Shown here piece after piece: positions 21,959-33,214 of a stretch of 64,000 bases of DNA. The position numbers and the translations under genes are program-made. This stretch comes from Rhytidiadelphus loreus. Lineage: Eukaryota; Streptophyta; Bryopsida; Hypnales; Hylocomiaceae. Numbering within the stretch: position 1 is the stretch's first letter; every line of letters begins with the position of its first letter. The stretch is from positions 24,061,001-24,125,000 of the forward strand of contig OX344765.1 of assembly GCA_947034895.1 (NCBI GenBank), read 5' to 3'. Under the pieces are notes generated by a model, which saw nothing but the letters and a program-made list of their open reading frames with translations, did not search any database and was not told the origin of the DNA.

Positions 21959-23022
21959 GTTGATTGCGAGAAAGACTAAACGATTTTTCTCCAAGCTATA
22001 ACTTTTGAATTTTAAATCCAATATCAAAAATAAAATATCTATTTTTAAATGTTTTGATTGTAATTGTATCCCTTGTTTTTTAAAAATAAAAATAAAAATC
22101 ATTTTATATTTAAAATTCAATTTATCTAATCTGTTACACTTTTGAATTTTTTGTTTTTAGTATTGGGGAGTACCCAAAATTGGATGATGTAGAGCTAAAA
22201 TTTTGGTGGTCTATTTCCACACTAGTGGGGCATGTTCTATATGAAGGGCATCAGAAAATACATTATTTTATGTCCTCCACATTTGTGCAAATAGGCCAAA
22301 AAAGGGGTCCATAACGCATATACTTCTAAACATTGAAGATGGTTTCAAGTTCATTTTTTTGGTGAAATCTCATCACCATCAAGTCTTCAAAAATGGCCAA
22401 ATTTTAGTTAATTTATTTTGCTATTATTGATTTATTAAAAATCAAAACAGTGAAATAAATCTTTTTGAGGACATTTAGAATTCTAGGTAGAATAGGGGTA
22501 ATTCAGTGTTTTGATTTTTAATAAATCAATAGTAGCAAAATAAATAAATCAAAATTTGGCAATTTTTGAAGACTTGATGGTGATGAGATTTCACGAAACA
22601 AATTAACTTGAAACTGTTTTCAATGTTCAAAAGTGTGCGTGCCATGGAGTCTTTTTTTTTACCTATTTGCATGAACATGGAGGATTTAAAATAATATATT
22701 TTTTAATGCCCTTCATACTGAACATGCCCTACTAGTGTGGAAATAGACCACCAAAATTTTAGCTCTACATCATTAAATTTGGGTACTCCCCAATCTTAAA
22801 AAATAAAAATCTCAAAAGTGTGACAAATTAGAAAAATTGAATTTTAAACATAAAATGATTTTTAATTTTTTTCTAAGAAATAAGGGATACAATTACTATT
22901 AGATCATTTAAAAATAGGTTTTTTTTATTTTTGGCATTGGATTTAAAATTTAAAATTTATAGCAAAAGACAATATTAGTTTGACAAAACGTTACCAAAAT
23001 CGTTCAGTCTTCTTGCAATCAC
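21959..23022. mobile_element. 1.06-kb near-perfect palindrome, TGATTGCAAGAAAGAC family
   Basis: Two arms of about 500 bp (21959-22452 and 22504-23022) are reverse complements around a ~50-bp loop. Outer ends are GGTTGATTGCGAGAAAGACT and, inverted, GTGATTGCAAGAAGACT. Matching landmarks include GGGGAGTACCCAA, CCACACTAGTGGGGCATGT/ACATGCCCTACTAGTGTGG and GATGGTGATGAGATTTCA. Each arm matches most of the single-arm element at 31955-32510, so this is a head-to-head dimer of that family. The transcript would form a very long hairpin. Confidence 0.85.
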
Positions 23023-23311
23023 TGCCCATACAACATTTTATAAGAGTTTTATTTCAATAAAAAGAACATTTTTGTTATTATATTAGTAAGTTATTATATA
23101 TTGTAGTGTAGATTGAGGTGCCTAAAAATTATATTGCTTACTTTATATTAATCTTTAAATAGTAGTTACGGACTTTTGAAGGGGTTGGATTGAATCATAT
23201 TTCAAAATTCCATAAAAGAGTCAAAACATTGGATTTTTCCAAAATAATTTTAATTCTAAATGTCACGAGAAATTGTAAATGGGCTTCAAAATAACATTAA
23301 CGATTGGATAA

Positions 23312-23629
23312 ATGTTGAATCATAGGCATTTTGAAGATTTAGGATACGAAAATGAGTGGATGATGTCATTAGGTGTTTTAGATGGAACACATTACAGGGT
23401 TCTAAAAGGATCTTCTCCAATGTTTATCCTACTTCATCATGTGTCTCTTTCCAAATTATTGTGTTCACTTTCCTTATGCAAAGTTTTTCTGGCTAGCCTT
23501 GTAGTGAGTTATATGGATATGGACTTCCACCACATTTGGTCCACTCAACCATGCAAACACCCAAAGCATTCATTAGAGGTCAAACTATTGTACAACACTC
23601 CTCTTTTTTGCATAAAATTAAAAGGATGA
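23312..23629 (+). pseudogene. ORF with a DGTH motif, possible transposase scrap
   Basis: The 105-codon frame contains LGVLDGTHYRVLKGSS. A GxxDGTH signature is typical of the DDE domain of PIF/Harbinger transposases, but the flanking text (a Leu/Ser-rich hydrophobic stretch) does not continue that match. Treat as unrecognised; a chance frame is equally likely. Confidence 0.2.
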
Positions 23630-23750
23630 ATATTTGTACTTCTATCTTATAAGGAAGGATTTTTTTGTCATACATCAAATACATAATGTTTGCACCAACA
23701 TTACATGATTAAGTATAGATATGCATTGGCTCTATGCCAAAGATATACAT

Positions 23751-24318
23751 CCTTTGTCCCACTAAAAAACTTTAAATTAGAAACAATTTGTATCCCACTA
23801 AAAAACTTTGTTTATTGATTTTGACTGTTTATGAAGGCATTTGCTGGTGTTGAATGATTAAGAAAAATTAAGTAATTATGGATTCTTCAATGGGTATCCA
23901 AATAATGATTGTTTTGATAGCCAAACCAATATCATAGTTAGCACCACTCAATGGGAATCCTGACAATGTTTTGATATCCACAATGAACCATTTCAAAATT
24001 GTGTACAAGTAAATTAGGATCTAGATTCAATCTTGCCTCATTCTCTCATTTTCCAATATGTATATCCAAATCATGGTCCATTGAAAGTTGAGAAGACAAG
24101 ACTTGGATGGGTGTCAGTAACATTTGCAAGCTACATTCAAATATGCTATTTCTACAAGGATTTTGAATGCCAAAATGACAACATCTAAGCTAAAGATTTT
24201 GTAGAGATCTAGGGGATGGATTATAGGTATTTGAATGCATATATCACCGACACAAAGACTAAAAATAGAATTAATCCCTTGCTGGAGATTTTTTTGGAGG
24301 TTTTTAGTGGGACAAAGG
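23751..24318. mobile_element. TIR element CCTTTGTCCCACTAAAAA, 568 bp
   Basis: The left end CCTTTGTCCCACTAAAAAAC is inverted at the right end as TTTTTAGTGGGACAAAGG (24301-24318). Flanking octamers ATATACAT (left) and AAATACAT (right) match at 7 of 8 positions, suggesting an 8-bp target duplication and hAT affinity. A second CCCACTAAAAAACTTTG sits just inside the left end. No coding capacity. Confidence 0.7.
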
Positions 24319-24450
24319 AAATACATTGCAAAAAATTTATAACATTTTTGCCAAGATCCGCAATTGGAACCATTTGTGTAAAGTAAAGTTTAGAAAAACT
24401 AAAACAAATCTACAACAATTTCTCCAAGACTCACGATAGACCAAGAGAAA

Positions 24451-24834
24451 TTGGAGAAATTGAGCATAGAAAAACTACAACACCATTGCAAGATAATTGA
24501 TGATGTTTTGCAATGGGAATTGACTTCATATTGGAGTGCACTATCACCTAAGTTTTATAAAAGTCTTTTAGCTCCTCTCTTGCAAGAACCATACTACTTA
24601 GAGATAAGATACGTATCTGGCTATGCACCATTAGTTTGGTCAGTAATTGTTACTATCACTCTAGACTCTCTAAGACTCTACCACTTGCACAATTATAATC
24701 AAATGAGCATTGAAATTAAAATGTTAGATCATTGTGAGCCCCAAATTCGTCACTTGGGACTCATTGTTTTCTTTTTTTTAGTTTATTACAAATTAAGGCA
24801 TAAAGTACTACAAAAAGCCCAAAAAAGAGTGTAG
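24451..24834 (+). other. 127-codon frame, no recognised family
   Basis: The frame starts MEKLSIEKLQHHCK and ends with a hydrophobic run (LGLIVFFFLVYYKLRHK) that looks like a membrane segment. It could be a gene relic; codon use resembles the surrounding AT-rich DNA, so I do not call a gene. Confidence 0.2.
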
Positions 24835-25985
24835 AACCAAAATAGGTGTCACGTACCAGTATAGCATTTGGTCATAAATAGCCTTTTATCCATAGATTAC
24901 CCATAAAACCCACTTGTATATAGGTTAGAACCCGTAATTAGTGGAAAACAATAGGGCTACTGGGAACTTACCCAAAATAGCCCTAACCTAGTGCATGTGA
25001 CCATGATAGGCTAAATTAGTCTTAGGAGAGTTAGAGAGGTCCCCACGTAAATCTCCAAAGATAGGTTCTAGTTTCTCCATTCCACCGACGAAACATTAGG
25101 AATCCAAATTGTTAGCTTGCAAGTGTTACTTGTCCCAGACAGGCTGCATGGAGGAATCCACAGCCGCCGGATAGTGTTCTTGGATCTGGAACATGTCGGG
25201 GTGTCCACGGCAAAACCCATTCGCCAAGATTCCCTCACATGTGAAAGATTCCTTGACTGCCGGTGATTCAACCGAAGTCAGTTTTCACCTCGCCACCAAC
25301 TGTGTGCCAGGATAGCCCAAGACTTGGCACGTGGCTTGGGGGACTCCATGAGAGGTTCTCCAAAAAGTCTCGGTTTTTTCTGATCTCCAAAGGATCTTTT
25401 TCCGAGCAGTCAACTGCCAAAGGCCACGTTGGGAAATTCATGGAAAATACCCAGGCCGCGGTAAAATCTCACTAAAAATCAAACTAGCATCTTTTACGTT
25501 AATAACGCGCCCCGACAAATTTCATGGTGTTCCAATAGCGGGAAGCAGCCGAAACTGACAACATCCCCCCAATTAAGAATTACGGCAGGATCTTTGCGGG
25601 GTTGACCGGCGTCCCGGAAGCGTACGAAGTCGAAACGATGACATCAAGGAGTCTTTTTTTACTCCCTAGAGCCTCCCCAACAACCCTAGCTAGTTACCCA
25701 AGCCAAAAGAGGTGAACCCCCAAAGTTAGGTTTTTACCCTTTTAACTGGCCCTAGTTGGCACTAGTTTCCGATAGGTTTTTTGTGATAGAAATAGGGGGT
25801 AGGAGGTCTTGTAGGCTAAAAATGGCATTCTAAAGCCATTGGCGCAATCCATTTGCAATTCCGAGCTAAACTCCAAAAGTTAGAGGTTAGGGCCAGCATA
25901 AAACCCAAAATTAGGTGAAAATCTCAAATTTGGATGAAAATCTGGATGGATGAGGTTACTCGTCGAGGGGGGGAGTGGGACCTTG
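24835..25985. other. Intergenic, GC content rising, no gene seen
   Basis: Moderately GC-rich stretches near 25.1-25.65 kb. No frame long enough or familiar enough to call; likely the upstream part of the leader-like element described next. Confidence 0.35.
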
Positions 25986-25990
25986 AAAAC

Positions 25991-26000
25991 CTATAAAAGG
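25991..26000 (+). promoter_or_regulatory. TATA-like box CTATAAAAGG
   Basis: A strong TATA match in a less AT-rich context, followed by GGGCCCTTCTCTCTCCCAAA, a pyrimidine-rich start-like segment. The related region at 18.6 kb (minus strand) has TATATAAGGCCCTTCTTTGA in the same place relative to the GCTTTGA repeats. This shared layout makes a repeat-borne promoter plausible; transcription is inference. Confidence 0.4.
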
Positions 26001-26289
26001 GGGCCCTTCTCTCTCCCAAAACACTCCCAATACTTGTTTGGGGTCCATGGGTCCAAGTTATCTTGGAATTTTTGGCGTTTAGGCCAAAAAACCTCTACAG
26101 TGTTTTTGGAGCACTTTTGGCTCCCGTTGTTGTTCTATTTGCAGCTTTTAAAGGTCCTTGGAGTCCTTCCTCTCGTACGTATGTACTTTGTGTGTCTTCT
26201 TTTGGACATCTTTGGGTCACGTTTGAAGAGTTTTTGGTGAAGTTTATCTTGTGTCGTGCATTAACCCCAGAGTAACCCCCCACCATACC

Positions 26290-26730
26290 TTGGCGATGCC
26301 GCTTTGGGGGGCCTTTAGTGCATAAGTCTCTTAACGTTACTATCTTGTGTGTACGTGTGCCTTGGAAGAAAGATCTAACCCTAGTAACCTTTTTCTTTGT
26401 TGTTGACGTGTGGACCCCACCCTTCGGGGGACGGCGAAGCTTTGACCTTGTGACCCCTTGAGTCCTAAAGAGTATGTTAAAATGAGTCCTAGACGGCGGA
26501 GCTTTGAACCCCAAACCATTGCAAGTCCTAAAGTCGGCGTTAAAACCGATTCTACGGCGAAGCTTTGGACCCCGGTAGGTCTAAGTTCCAAAGTTTAGTT
26601 CCCAAGATTTTCTTGGGAAAAATTAAAGTTTAGCTCCCAAGATACCCCCTAGGTGGTAGAAAGGCGGAAGAACCCCCCCCCATAGGATAGCTTGGTTAAC
26701 TCCCAGTTCATCCCCCAACGGCGAAGCTTT
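26290..26730 (+). repeat. Dispersed GGCGAAGCTTTGA repeats downstream of the TATA-like box
   Basis: Occurrences include GACGGCGAAGCTTTGACC, GACGGCGGAGCTTTGAACC, TACGGCGAAGCTTTGGACC and AACGGCGAAGCTTTGACTTC, with a diverged GGCGATGCCGCTTTGGGG first. Spacing is irregular (about 60-140 bp), with linking phrases AGTCCTAAAG and TTCCCAAGATTTTCTTGGGA. The same core forms the array at 17.8-18.1 kb on the other strand. Confidence 0.7.
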
Positions 26731-26862
26731 GACTTCAAAAACATCACATTTAGTCCAGCCTTTGTTTTACCTTGACCGCAAGAAGTAATATCCAGTTTAG
26801 TTTTTAGTTGAGTGGGTTCCCATACGGGAACCCGAGAGGAGGGATTTAGAAAGAAAAAGTCC

Positions 26863-27060
26863 AGCCAGCCACCGGCACCAGCCAGCCACCAGCACCAGAC
26901 CAGCCACCAGCACCAGTACCGGAGCAAGCCCGGCAGCGGCAGCCAGCCCGGCAACAGTACCGGCAAGCCAGCCAGCAGGGGATCGGGGGAGTCCAGGGGT
27001 GCTTGGGCTGGGGAGTCCAGGGGTGCTTGGGCAGGGGATCGAGGGAGTCCAAGGAGGGGG
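26863..27060 (+). repeat. GC-rich CCAGCCACCAGCACCAG and GGGGAGTCCAGGGGTGCTTG repeats
   Basis: A (CCAGCCACCAGCACCAG)-like array is followed by two to three copies of GAGTCCAGGGGTGCTTGGGC. Overlapping frames on both strands (for example SHQHQTSHQHQ forward and WCWWLAGAGGW reverse) are products of this low complexity, not genes. Confidence 0.8.
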
Positions 27061-27929
27061 GGAAGTCCAAAAATTCCTCACTACAACTGGATAATCCAAT
27101 ACATATGGGACGATGCCCTGCGGGGCCCTAATCTCCTTTTTTTTTGGATTTCTACCACAACAGGACTAAAAACTGGGGGTCCAGTTAGTGGGTATAAAAA
27201 CAAGGGGACCGATCAATCCTAGGGGCAAAACAAGGGAGGAGGGAGAAAAAGAAGTCGCCGTTCGCACGCCCAACCTGCACGAACCTCTCAACCACTCTCA
27301 CCATGGTGCCAATGAGCCGCCATACACAATGAAAGAAAAATTAGGAGGAAGGGAGATATAGGGAGAGAAGGAGAGAGACGATAAATAGTGTTGCGTCATA
27401 GGATTAGGTAGGAAATCTTGAGAGCTCCTTACAACCATTAGAGGGAGGATTAGAATGACACCAACAATGACGACGTAAGAGGATGGGTGATTTTTCCAAG
27501 AGTTAGCGTCATAAGGTGTAAGTCCAAATTAAAGGGTTGGTAGGAATAGTGGTTAGGCAAAAGAAAAGGAGATAAGGATAAGGAAAGGGATCCTAGAACC
27601 TCCATACTTGTTTTCCCTTCTAACACTAAGCCGTGGGCACCCGACCCTTGTTGTTCTTTTTAAAAATACGTGTCCACAATGGAGCACGAGTACGTGGCCG
27701 GAGGAGTGGAGGAAAACGTCGCACATGCCGACAACGATCAGGTGAGTCAGTGAACCAATTCCGTATGCTTTTCTTCTTATTTACACTAAATTCTGTTGAG
27801 TAGTGATTAATTTCGATTAGCAAATAGGAATTAGGGAGAGGACCTTAAGTTCAGACATAGAAGTTTATCAATAGGACGAGGAGTATCTAAACCCACCTTA
27901 TACATAGAAGTTGACCATAAAAGCACCCA
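27061..27929. other. Intergenic, no gene seen
   Basis: Mixed base composition with purine-rich tracts (GGGAGATATAGGGAGAGAAG). A TATA-like GTATAAAAACA at about 27190 continues the leader-like character. No coding match. Confidence 0.35.
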
Positions 27930-28340
27930 ATTAGGATAGGATAGGAATTAGATTACTAAATAGGTTAGAAGTTAAAACAAATTAGATTAGAAGCTAAGTT
28001 AGATCAAAGAAAAGATAAATTAAATTAGGGAAAGAGATCAAATAAATTAGAAGATAAAGTAGATTAGAGGAAGGATAAATTAAATCGGGGAAAAAGGATA
28101 AGCTAGATTAAAAGGTAAATTAAATTAGGGGAAGGAATCAATTAAATTAGAAGATCAATCAAATTAGATTAGAAGACAAATTAGATTAGAAGGGAAATTA
28201 AATAAGGGAATAAATTAAATTAGGAGGTCAATTAAATTAGATTAAAAGACAAATTAGATTAGAAGGGAAATTAAATTAGAGGATAAATTAAATTAGGAGG
28301 AAGATTAATTAGACTAGAAGATAAATTAGAGTAGCAAACA
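27930..28340 (+). repeat. Purine-rich degenerate array (AAATTAGATTAGAAG-like)
   Basis: About 400 bp built from short phrases TAAATTAAATTAGG, TTAGATTAGAAGG and GGGGAAGGAT in shifting order with periods near 15-30 bp. Strong strand asymmetry: the + strand is almost free of C. Confidence 0.8.
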
Positions 28341-30705
28341 ACCGGTTAGGTTAGGAAACCAAAGTGGAAATTAGGTTTAGCCTAAACCCGAAGAGTTAAA
28401 TTAAGAGTCTACTTTAAGTTGGAATTTAAGTTGAATCACGGGTTAAGGTTAGATAGAGAAGAAACATTAAGTTTAGGAGTCCTGTTAGCCAACCACCTCA
28501 AGAAATTAAGCACATCCAATTGACATAGGAAATCATGGACGGAACTTAGGCATCCTCCTTCAGTACTAGGAAGGGTTAATTAGCCTTAGATTCCCATAGA
28601 TTAGGATAGATTTGGTAGTAGTCCGTATAGGTTACCGTTAGGGGACGGTTAGCCCGGACTATTTCCTCGCCAATCGGGGCAACTCCGTTGTCACCTGCGG
28701 AAATTAGGAACTTAGGAAAAAAGATCCATTGCTTGGAAGGCACAATGGACCTACGCTTAGTCACCCGTTAGGTTAGAATTTAGTTAACCCCTAGAACCTG
28801 GTTGTGTCCGATTAATTACCAAGGGTGGGTAATTAAGCGCCCACAATCATCATCTAAGTTACAAGCATCATGAAAATCTTATGAAAATGAACTCTACTTA
28901 GTTTGAGAGGAAATTGAGAAATTACTCCAACTTTATTTCAAGTTGGATGATTTAAAAGTTAGTTCATTTTGGGTCCCACATCAAGATCCTAGGGCCCCAT
29001 AAGTATCAATGATTGCTAGATTGCATATCTTCATGAGAAGGAAGATTGAGAGGTAATTCTAGATGTGTGGTAGAACCAAAGAAATGAGCTCAGTAACATT
29101 CACTCTTTGTGAATAAGGTAGGATTCCATCTCTGAAATCAAAGATCATGGCAAAATAGTCCCTAAAATGAGCTAACCTTCATCATTTCTATTAAAAGATC
29201 CAAGGTTCCTTTTTGTTTTTGTTTTTGTTCTATCTATCAATTCAACAAGAAGTAAAGAATATTCATAAACTGCACTATAAGCAATTCCCCATACTTTGGG
29301 ATGAAATCAACATTGGAGTTGAAAGTCATGAATTTGAAAAAAATTGGGGTAATATTTTGAATTTTAAGGAATAAAATATGAATTTCTTAGGCTCATCTAT
29401 ATGTACACAAGTTGTACATTTTGCACTACTTGTGTGTGTGTGTATATATATATAATTGGTTTAGGAAGCAAAGTTGGAAACTAGTTACTTGTTCATTTTG
29501 GTGTAATTGAAGGAGTTTTCTTTGCAATCACTAGCATACCATACCAACGACACTAGCGTGCGAGCTTCTAGCGGGGAACTTGTGAGTGGGGAGCCTTGAA
29601 ATTAAAAAAATTCAATTTTATTACCAAAAAATATTTTTTGGGAAAAAATAATTTTAATGGAGAAGGAAATTTACTATTTTTAGTAAATTTTAGGGCCTAT
29701 AATTGTTAATCCTATAACCGTAAATTTCAATATTTTTTTTCCCAAAATTGCCACTTCTCATTTCTAGTAGAAAACAACTTCATATTGTGATACACAATTT
29801 AGTATTCAATTCAACCACTACAATTTTTATGTTTAGGCACTCACAAATTATTTTGAGAACACAATAGAATATATTAGGCTAATATGACTCACAAATACAG
29901 TAATAAGTATAACCTAGCATCCACTAATGCTACTCTACATTAACACTTTGCTTTGAGCTCATTATAGACATCGTGTGCACTAGTATAATTTGGAGCCTCA
30001 TAGGATTCAAACCTCGGTCACCATATAAACCTCTCACAAATGTATTCCAACCTAATGGAGTGACTATTATTTAAGAAAAAATATTTATAAATGGAAAAAG
30101 GCATCTTTCCAAAAAAAATAGGAAAAAATAGGAAAACAAATAGTGGACTAATAAATTAAAAAAATTAATGTAAAGGAATCAATATTAAAAATAGTTATGT
30201 CTTCTAAATTGGAGAATGAAGGAAACAAATGAGAACGCAATAAAAAATAAATAAATAAATGGAAAATAATGATTGAAAAAGAAAAAAAGGAAAAGAATAG
30301 AAACAAAACAAACAAAACATTTGAAATAAAAAAGAGAGGCCAAATAATTTTTTCTTATATGGATATATATTCATGTGTCCTTTTCATATTAGAGTTCACA
30401 ATTATTTACAAGTTTTAGCCATTCATAACTTCTTCTTTAAAAATATTTAACTTTGTAAACACATTCTTACATTTGAAGGATGCATAGGATTGTTGCATTC
30501 CATATGCTTTAAATCATTTCAATTGTACTAAATTTTAATAAAATACAAAAGAAGTACATAAAAAAGTGTGGCCAAGACTACTCTAAAATTGTGATGATCC
30601 CTACTTCAACTAAAAGAGGCTTCACTTTATTGAAGCTATAATTTGGTGCATGAATGAATTCATCTTTATGGATGTCCATCTTGTAGAAGTACCACTACAG
30701 GTAGT
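28341..30705. other. AT-rich intergenic, no gene seen
   Basis: Contains a (TG)n(TA)n microsatellite at 29431-29453 and a box-B-like GGTTTGAATCC on the minus strand at about 30008, without a matching A box, so no SINE or tRNA is called. Small frames lack recognisable features. Confidence 0.45.
29431..29453 (+). repeat. (TG)n(TA)n microsatellite
   Basis: TGTGTGTGTGTG followed directly by TATATATATATA. Confidence 0.9.
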
Positions 30706-31800
30706 ATAAGGTAAAACAGCCCATTGTGGTCATTTCTCCTATTCCGGTCACCTACGAAAGGACCCCATAATGGTTATTCTGAGTTTATGAGATTTTGCAC
30801 CACAATCAATGTCTTACCTAACTCTAATGGAATACTTAACAACCACATTAGAACATGCCAACGACAATACTATAAGTGGCACAAACTTGATAAAGTGACC
30901 GGGCCCTACTGCCCCACGGCAAGCACGGCCAAATCTATTGAGGTACCAGACCCTAACTAGCACTCAAAAGAATTCAATCACATTTAGAAATTAATAATTT
31001 CAGAATAAATGAAATGCACATAGGCATTTATACATAAGTCCAAAATAATATGATAAATGAAGTATGAACATGTTTTGAATTTAGTGGGAAGCTCAATATA
31101 TACACATACGATGGTAGGAGGTAGAACAATCCATGTGGGATAATTATAATTAGTAGGAGCTTCACCACTTAAAGTGAAGTTAAATTAATATATCCCACAT
31201 GGGATGCTCTACCTCCTACCACCCCATGTGTATAAAGAGCTCCACTTCTCTATTGGAATTTCAAGGAACAACTTCGAAATGTGTTTGAAGTAAGGTGAAC
31301 TTGTTTTCAATGGATTCAAAGATACAATTTTTGTTTTAAAAAAATTCAAAGCAAGGAAACTTCTTTAGATTGTATAATTCATTTGAAGCCACCTCTTAGC
31401 GTGTTGGCCGTGGGGCACATGAGGAGCTTGCCGGCTGCGGGCCTAGAAACTGCACTCCAAGCCCCTACCAGCCAGCTGTATTTGTTGCGTCTTCCGTGGG
31501 GATGCTCTTAGGAACATCCAACTATTTGAGTGTACCCGACGGAAATATTGTGACTGCTTTAGAAGAGTAAGGTGACCATTATGGATACCGTTGCACGCTG
31601 GTTTGGGGTAGTCTATTGACTCTTTCAGGCATAACACTTCAAAAAATCCTAGTGAATTCAAACTTTGTTGGAAAAATATAATTTCAATTGCTCTTGCTCT
31701 TTCTCACCCTTGCCTACATGTGGAGAAAAAATTGAAAAATTCTAGCAACCATATAAGGTCAAACTCCTAATTCTGACCACAATAGGCTATTTTACCTTAC
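30706..31800. mobile_element. 1.1-kb TIR element ending ATAAGGTAAAA / TTTTACCTTAC
   Basis: The left end ATAAGGTAAAACAGCCCATT-GTGGTCA is inverted at the right end (TGACCACAATAGGCTATTTTACCTTAC). Looser inverse matches continue inward, for example CCATAATGGT against ACCATTATGG and TGCCCCACGGCAAGCACGG against CCGTGGGGCA, suggesting long eroded arms. No target duplication found. It encloses a second palindrome (31088-31242). The two small frames inside are not genes. Confidence 0.6.
31088..31242. repeat. Nested 155-bp palindrome with ~45-bp arms
   Basis: The left arm holds TATACACATACGATGGTAGG then AGGTAGAACAATCCATGTGG; the right arm is its near-exact inverse ending CCATGTGTATAAAGAGCTCC. The two arms are separated by about 45 bp. 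The TATAAAGAGCTCC text resembles an LTR-type TATA but stands alone. Probably a MITE nested in the surrounding TIR element. Confidence 0.75.
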
Positions 31801-31954
31801 GTGCTTGCAATTAATGTATTGTTGACAACCTCCAATGGTTAAAATTGCCATATTTGTAAAGTTCAAGCATGTGCATGAGAATTATGTACCTACTGTAATT
31901 CTATACACATTTTTATTAAGGTCAATCCAGTTTCTAATGAAACAATTGTACCTA

Positions 31955-32510
31955 GGGTGATTGCAAGAAAGACTGGTCCTATGAGGCGTCACAATTGAAA
32001 TGACGGAGTTGGTTTTGGCCATTTTGACTTTTGGAAATTGAAGCCAATGGACTTGAAATTTTTATGGAAGATTGCTAACTCAGAAAACATAAGATTTGTT
32101 ATTTTTCAAAAAATATGAAAAATAATTTTATAATTAAATATCAATTTAGCAGTTTAGCTAATTTATCACACTTTGAGGTTTAGGGGTTTTTAGTATTGTG
32201 AAGTATCCAAAAACATGATGTTCACTTGACTTTTTTGTGGCCTATTCCCACACTAGATGGACATATGCCCACCAAAGAGAATTCAAAAAATCACAATTTT
32301 TTGTCTTCAACATGCACGCAAATAGGGGCCCTTTGTGCATAGCACTCCAAACTTTTATGATGGTTTCAACTTTTAGTTTTTGGTGAAATGTAATCACTAT
32401 CAAGTTTTTATAAATGGCCAATTTTGTAGTACTCCTAGTACTGGGCAGAAAAAACGCAGTTTTTGATCAAACGCTACCAAAATTGTTTGGTCTTTCTTGC
32501 AACCACCCCC
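31955..32510 (+). mobile_element. TGATTGCAAGAAAGAC TIR element, single-arm copy, 556 bp
   Basis: The left end GGGTGATTGCAAGAAAGACT pairs with the right end GGTCTTTCTTGCAACCACCC. The interior matches one arm of the palindrome at 21959-23022 in the same order (AGTATCCAAAA, CCCACACTAGATGG, GGTTTCAACTTTTAGTTTTT, ATCACTATCAAGT). Flanking triplets are CTA and TTA, so a 3-bp target duplication is possible but not exact. No coding capacity. Confidence 0.75.
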
Positions 32511-32873
32511 TTAGTTTTAGAAAAGGCAACAATGTTACTCCCAATATTTCTCCTTTGACATAGCTAGTACTCTCCCATTTGTTATGTTATTCTGTAGTTG
32601 ATGCATTTGCAATTTGCCATGTAGTTCAAGCATTTCGGACCGATGGGTACACATTTGCATCATACAACACACTCTTGAATATATTAGACATATTGAACAC
32701 TCAACTTGGAGATAAAGTAAGGTGTTCTTGGAGACGGAAGCCAACATTTTGCAATAATAGTGTCTCATTTCAACTTAGATTTGTCCCAATCAATGTGAAG
32801 AAGAGATTGCCTTTCACAACGCATAAACAAAGAAGTTTTTTCAAGTTGAAAGGGGTTACAATAGGTAGTAGAG

Positions 32874-33204
32874 CATGGTTGCTATTATGTGAGCCTAGGG
32901 ATCTCAAGTCCATGAATATAGAAGCGTAGGCTCCTATGTTTTAGGCATCTTTCATGGTTATAGGATGTTTATATTATAGGTATCAATGTTGTAGGTACTT
33001 ATGTTATAAGCACCTTTTATGGTTATAGAATATTTACAATATAGATGCCTAATTATATTATAGATGTCTATGTTATATGCACCTTCTGATGTTTATATTA
33101 TAAGTATGTATATTATAGACATCTCCAATAGTTGAAGAGTAGCTATATGCCTAGGCTCAAGGCTTGTAGGCTCACATTTCTAAGCTCACATACTAGCACC
33201 ATTG
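32874..33204. mobile_element. Mutator-like MITE (GCTA..TGTGAGCC family), copy 1, 10-bp TSD
   Basis: The left end CATGGTTGCTATTATGTGAG and the right end, reverse-complemented, CAATGGTGCTAGTATGTGAG form a ~20-bp imperfect inverted repeat. It is flanked by a perfect 10-bp direct repeat GGTAGTAGAG (32864-32873 and 33205-33214). Long target duplications of 9-10 bp are characteristic of Mutator-like elements. The interior is built of loose ~40-bp units (TATGTTATAAGCACCTTTTA, TATATTATAGGTATC). The frame starting at 32579 runs into it and is chance. Confidence 0.85.
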
Positions 33205-33214
33205 GGTAGTAGAG

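Noticed and set aside
23312..23629. DGTH motif as an intact PIF/Harbinger transposase
   Set aside because: Only the single motif matches; the remaining frame does not follow the family and there is no companion Myb-like gene.
26797..27222. Gly/Pro/Trp-rich frames on both strands resembling a structural or membrane protein
   Set aside because: Produced by GC-rich tandem repeats; the two strands give equally good frames and none shows a domain.
29998..30060. Minus-strand GGTTTGAATCC as a tRNA or SINE B box
   Set aside because: No A box at the right distance and no cloverleaf can be drawn.
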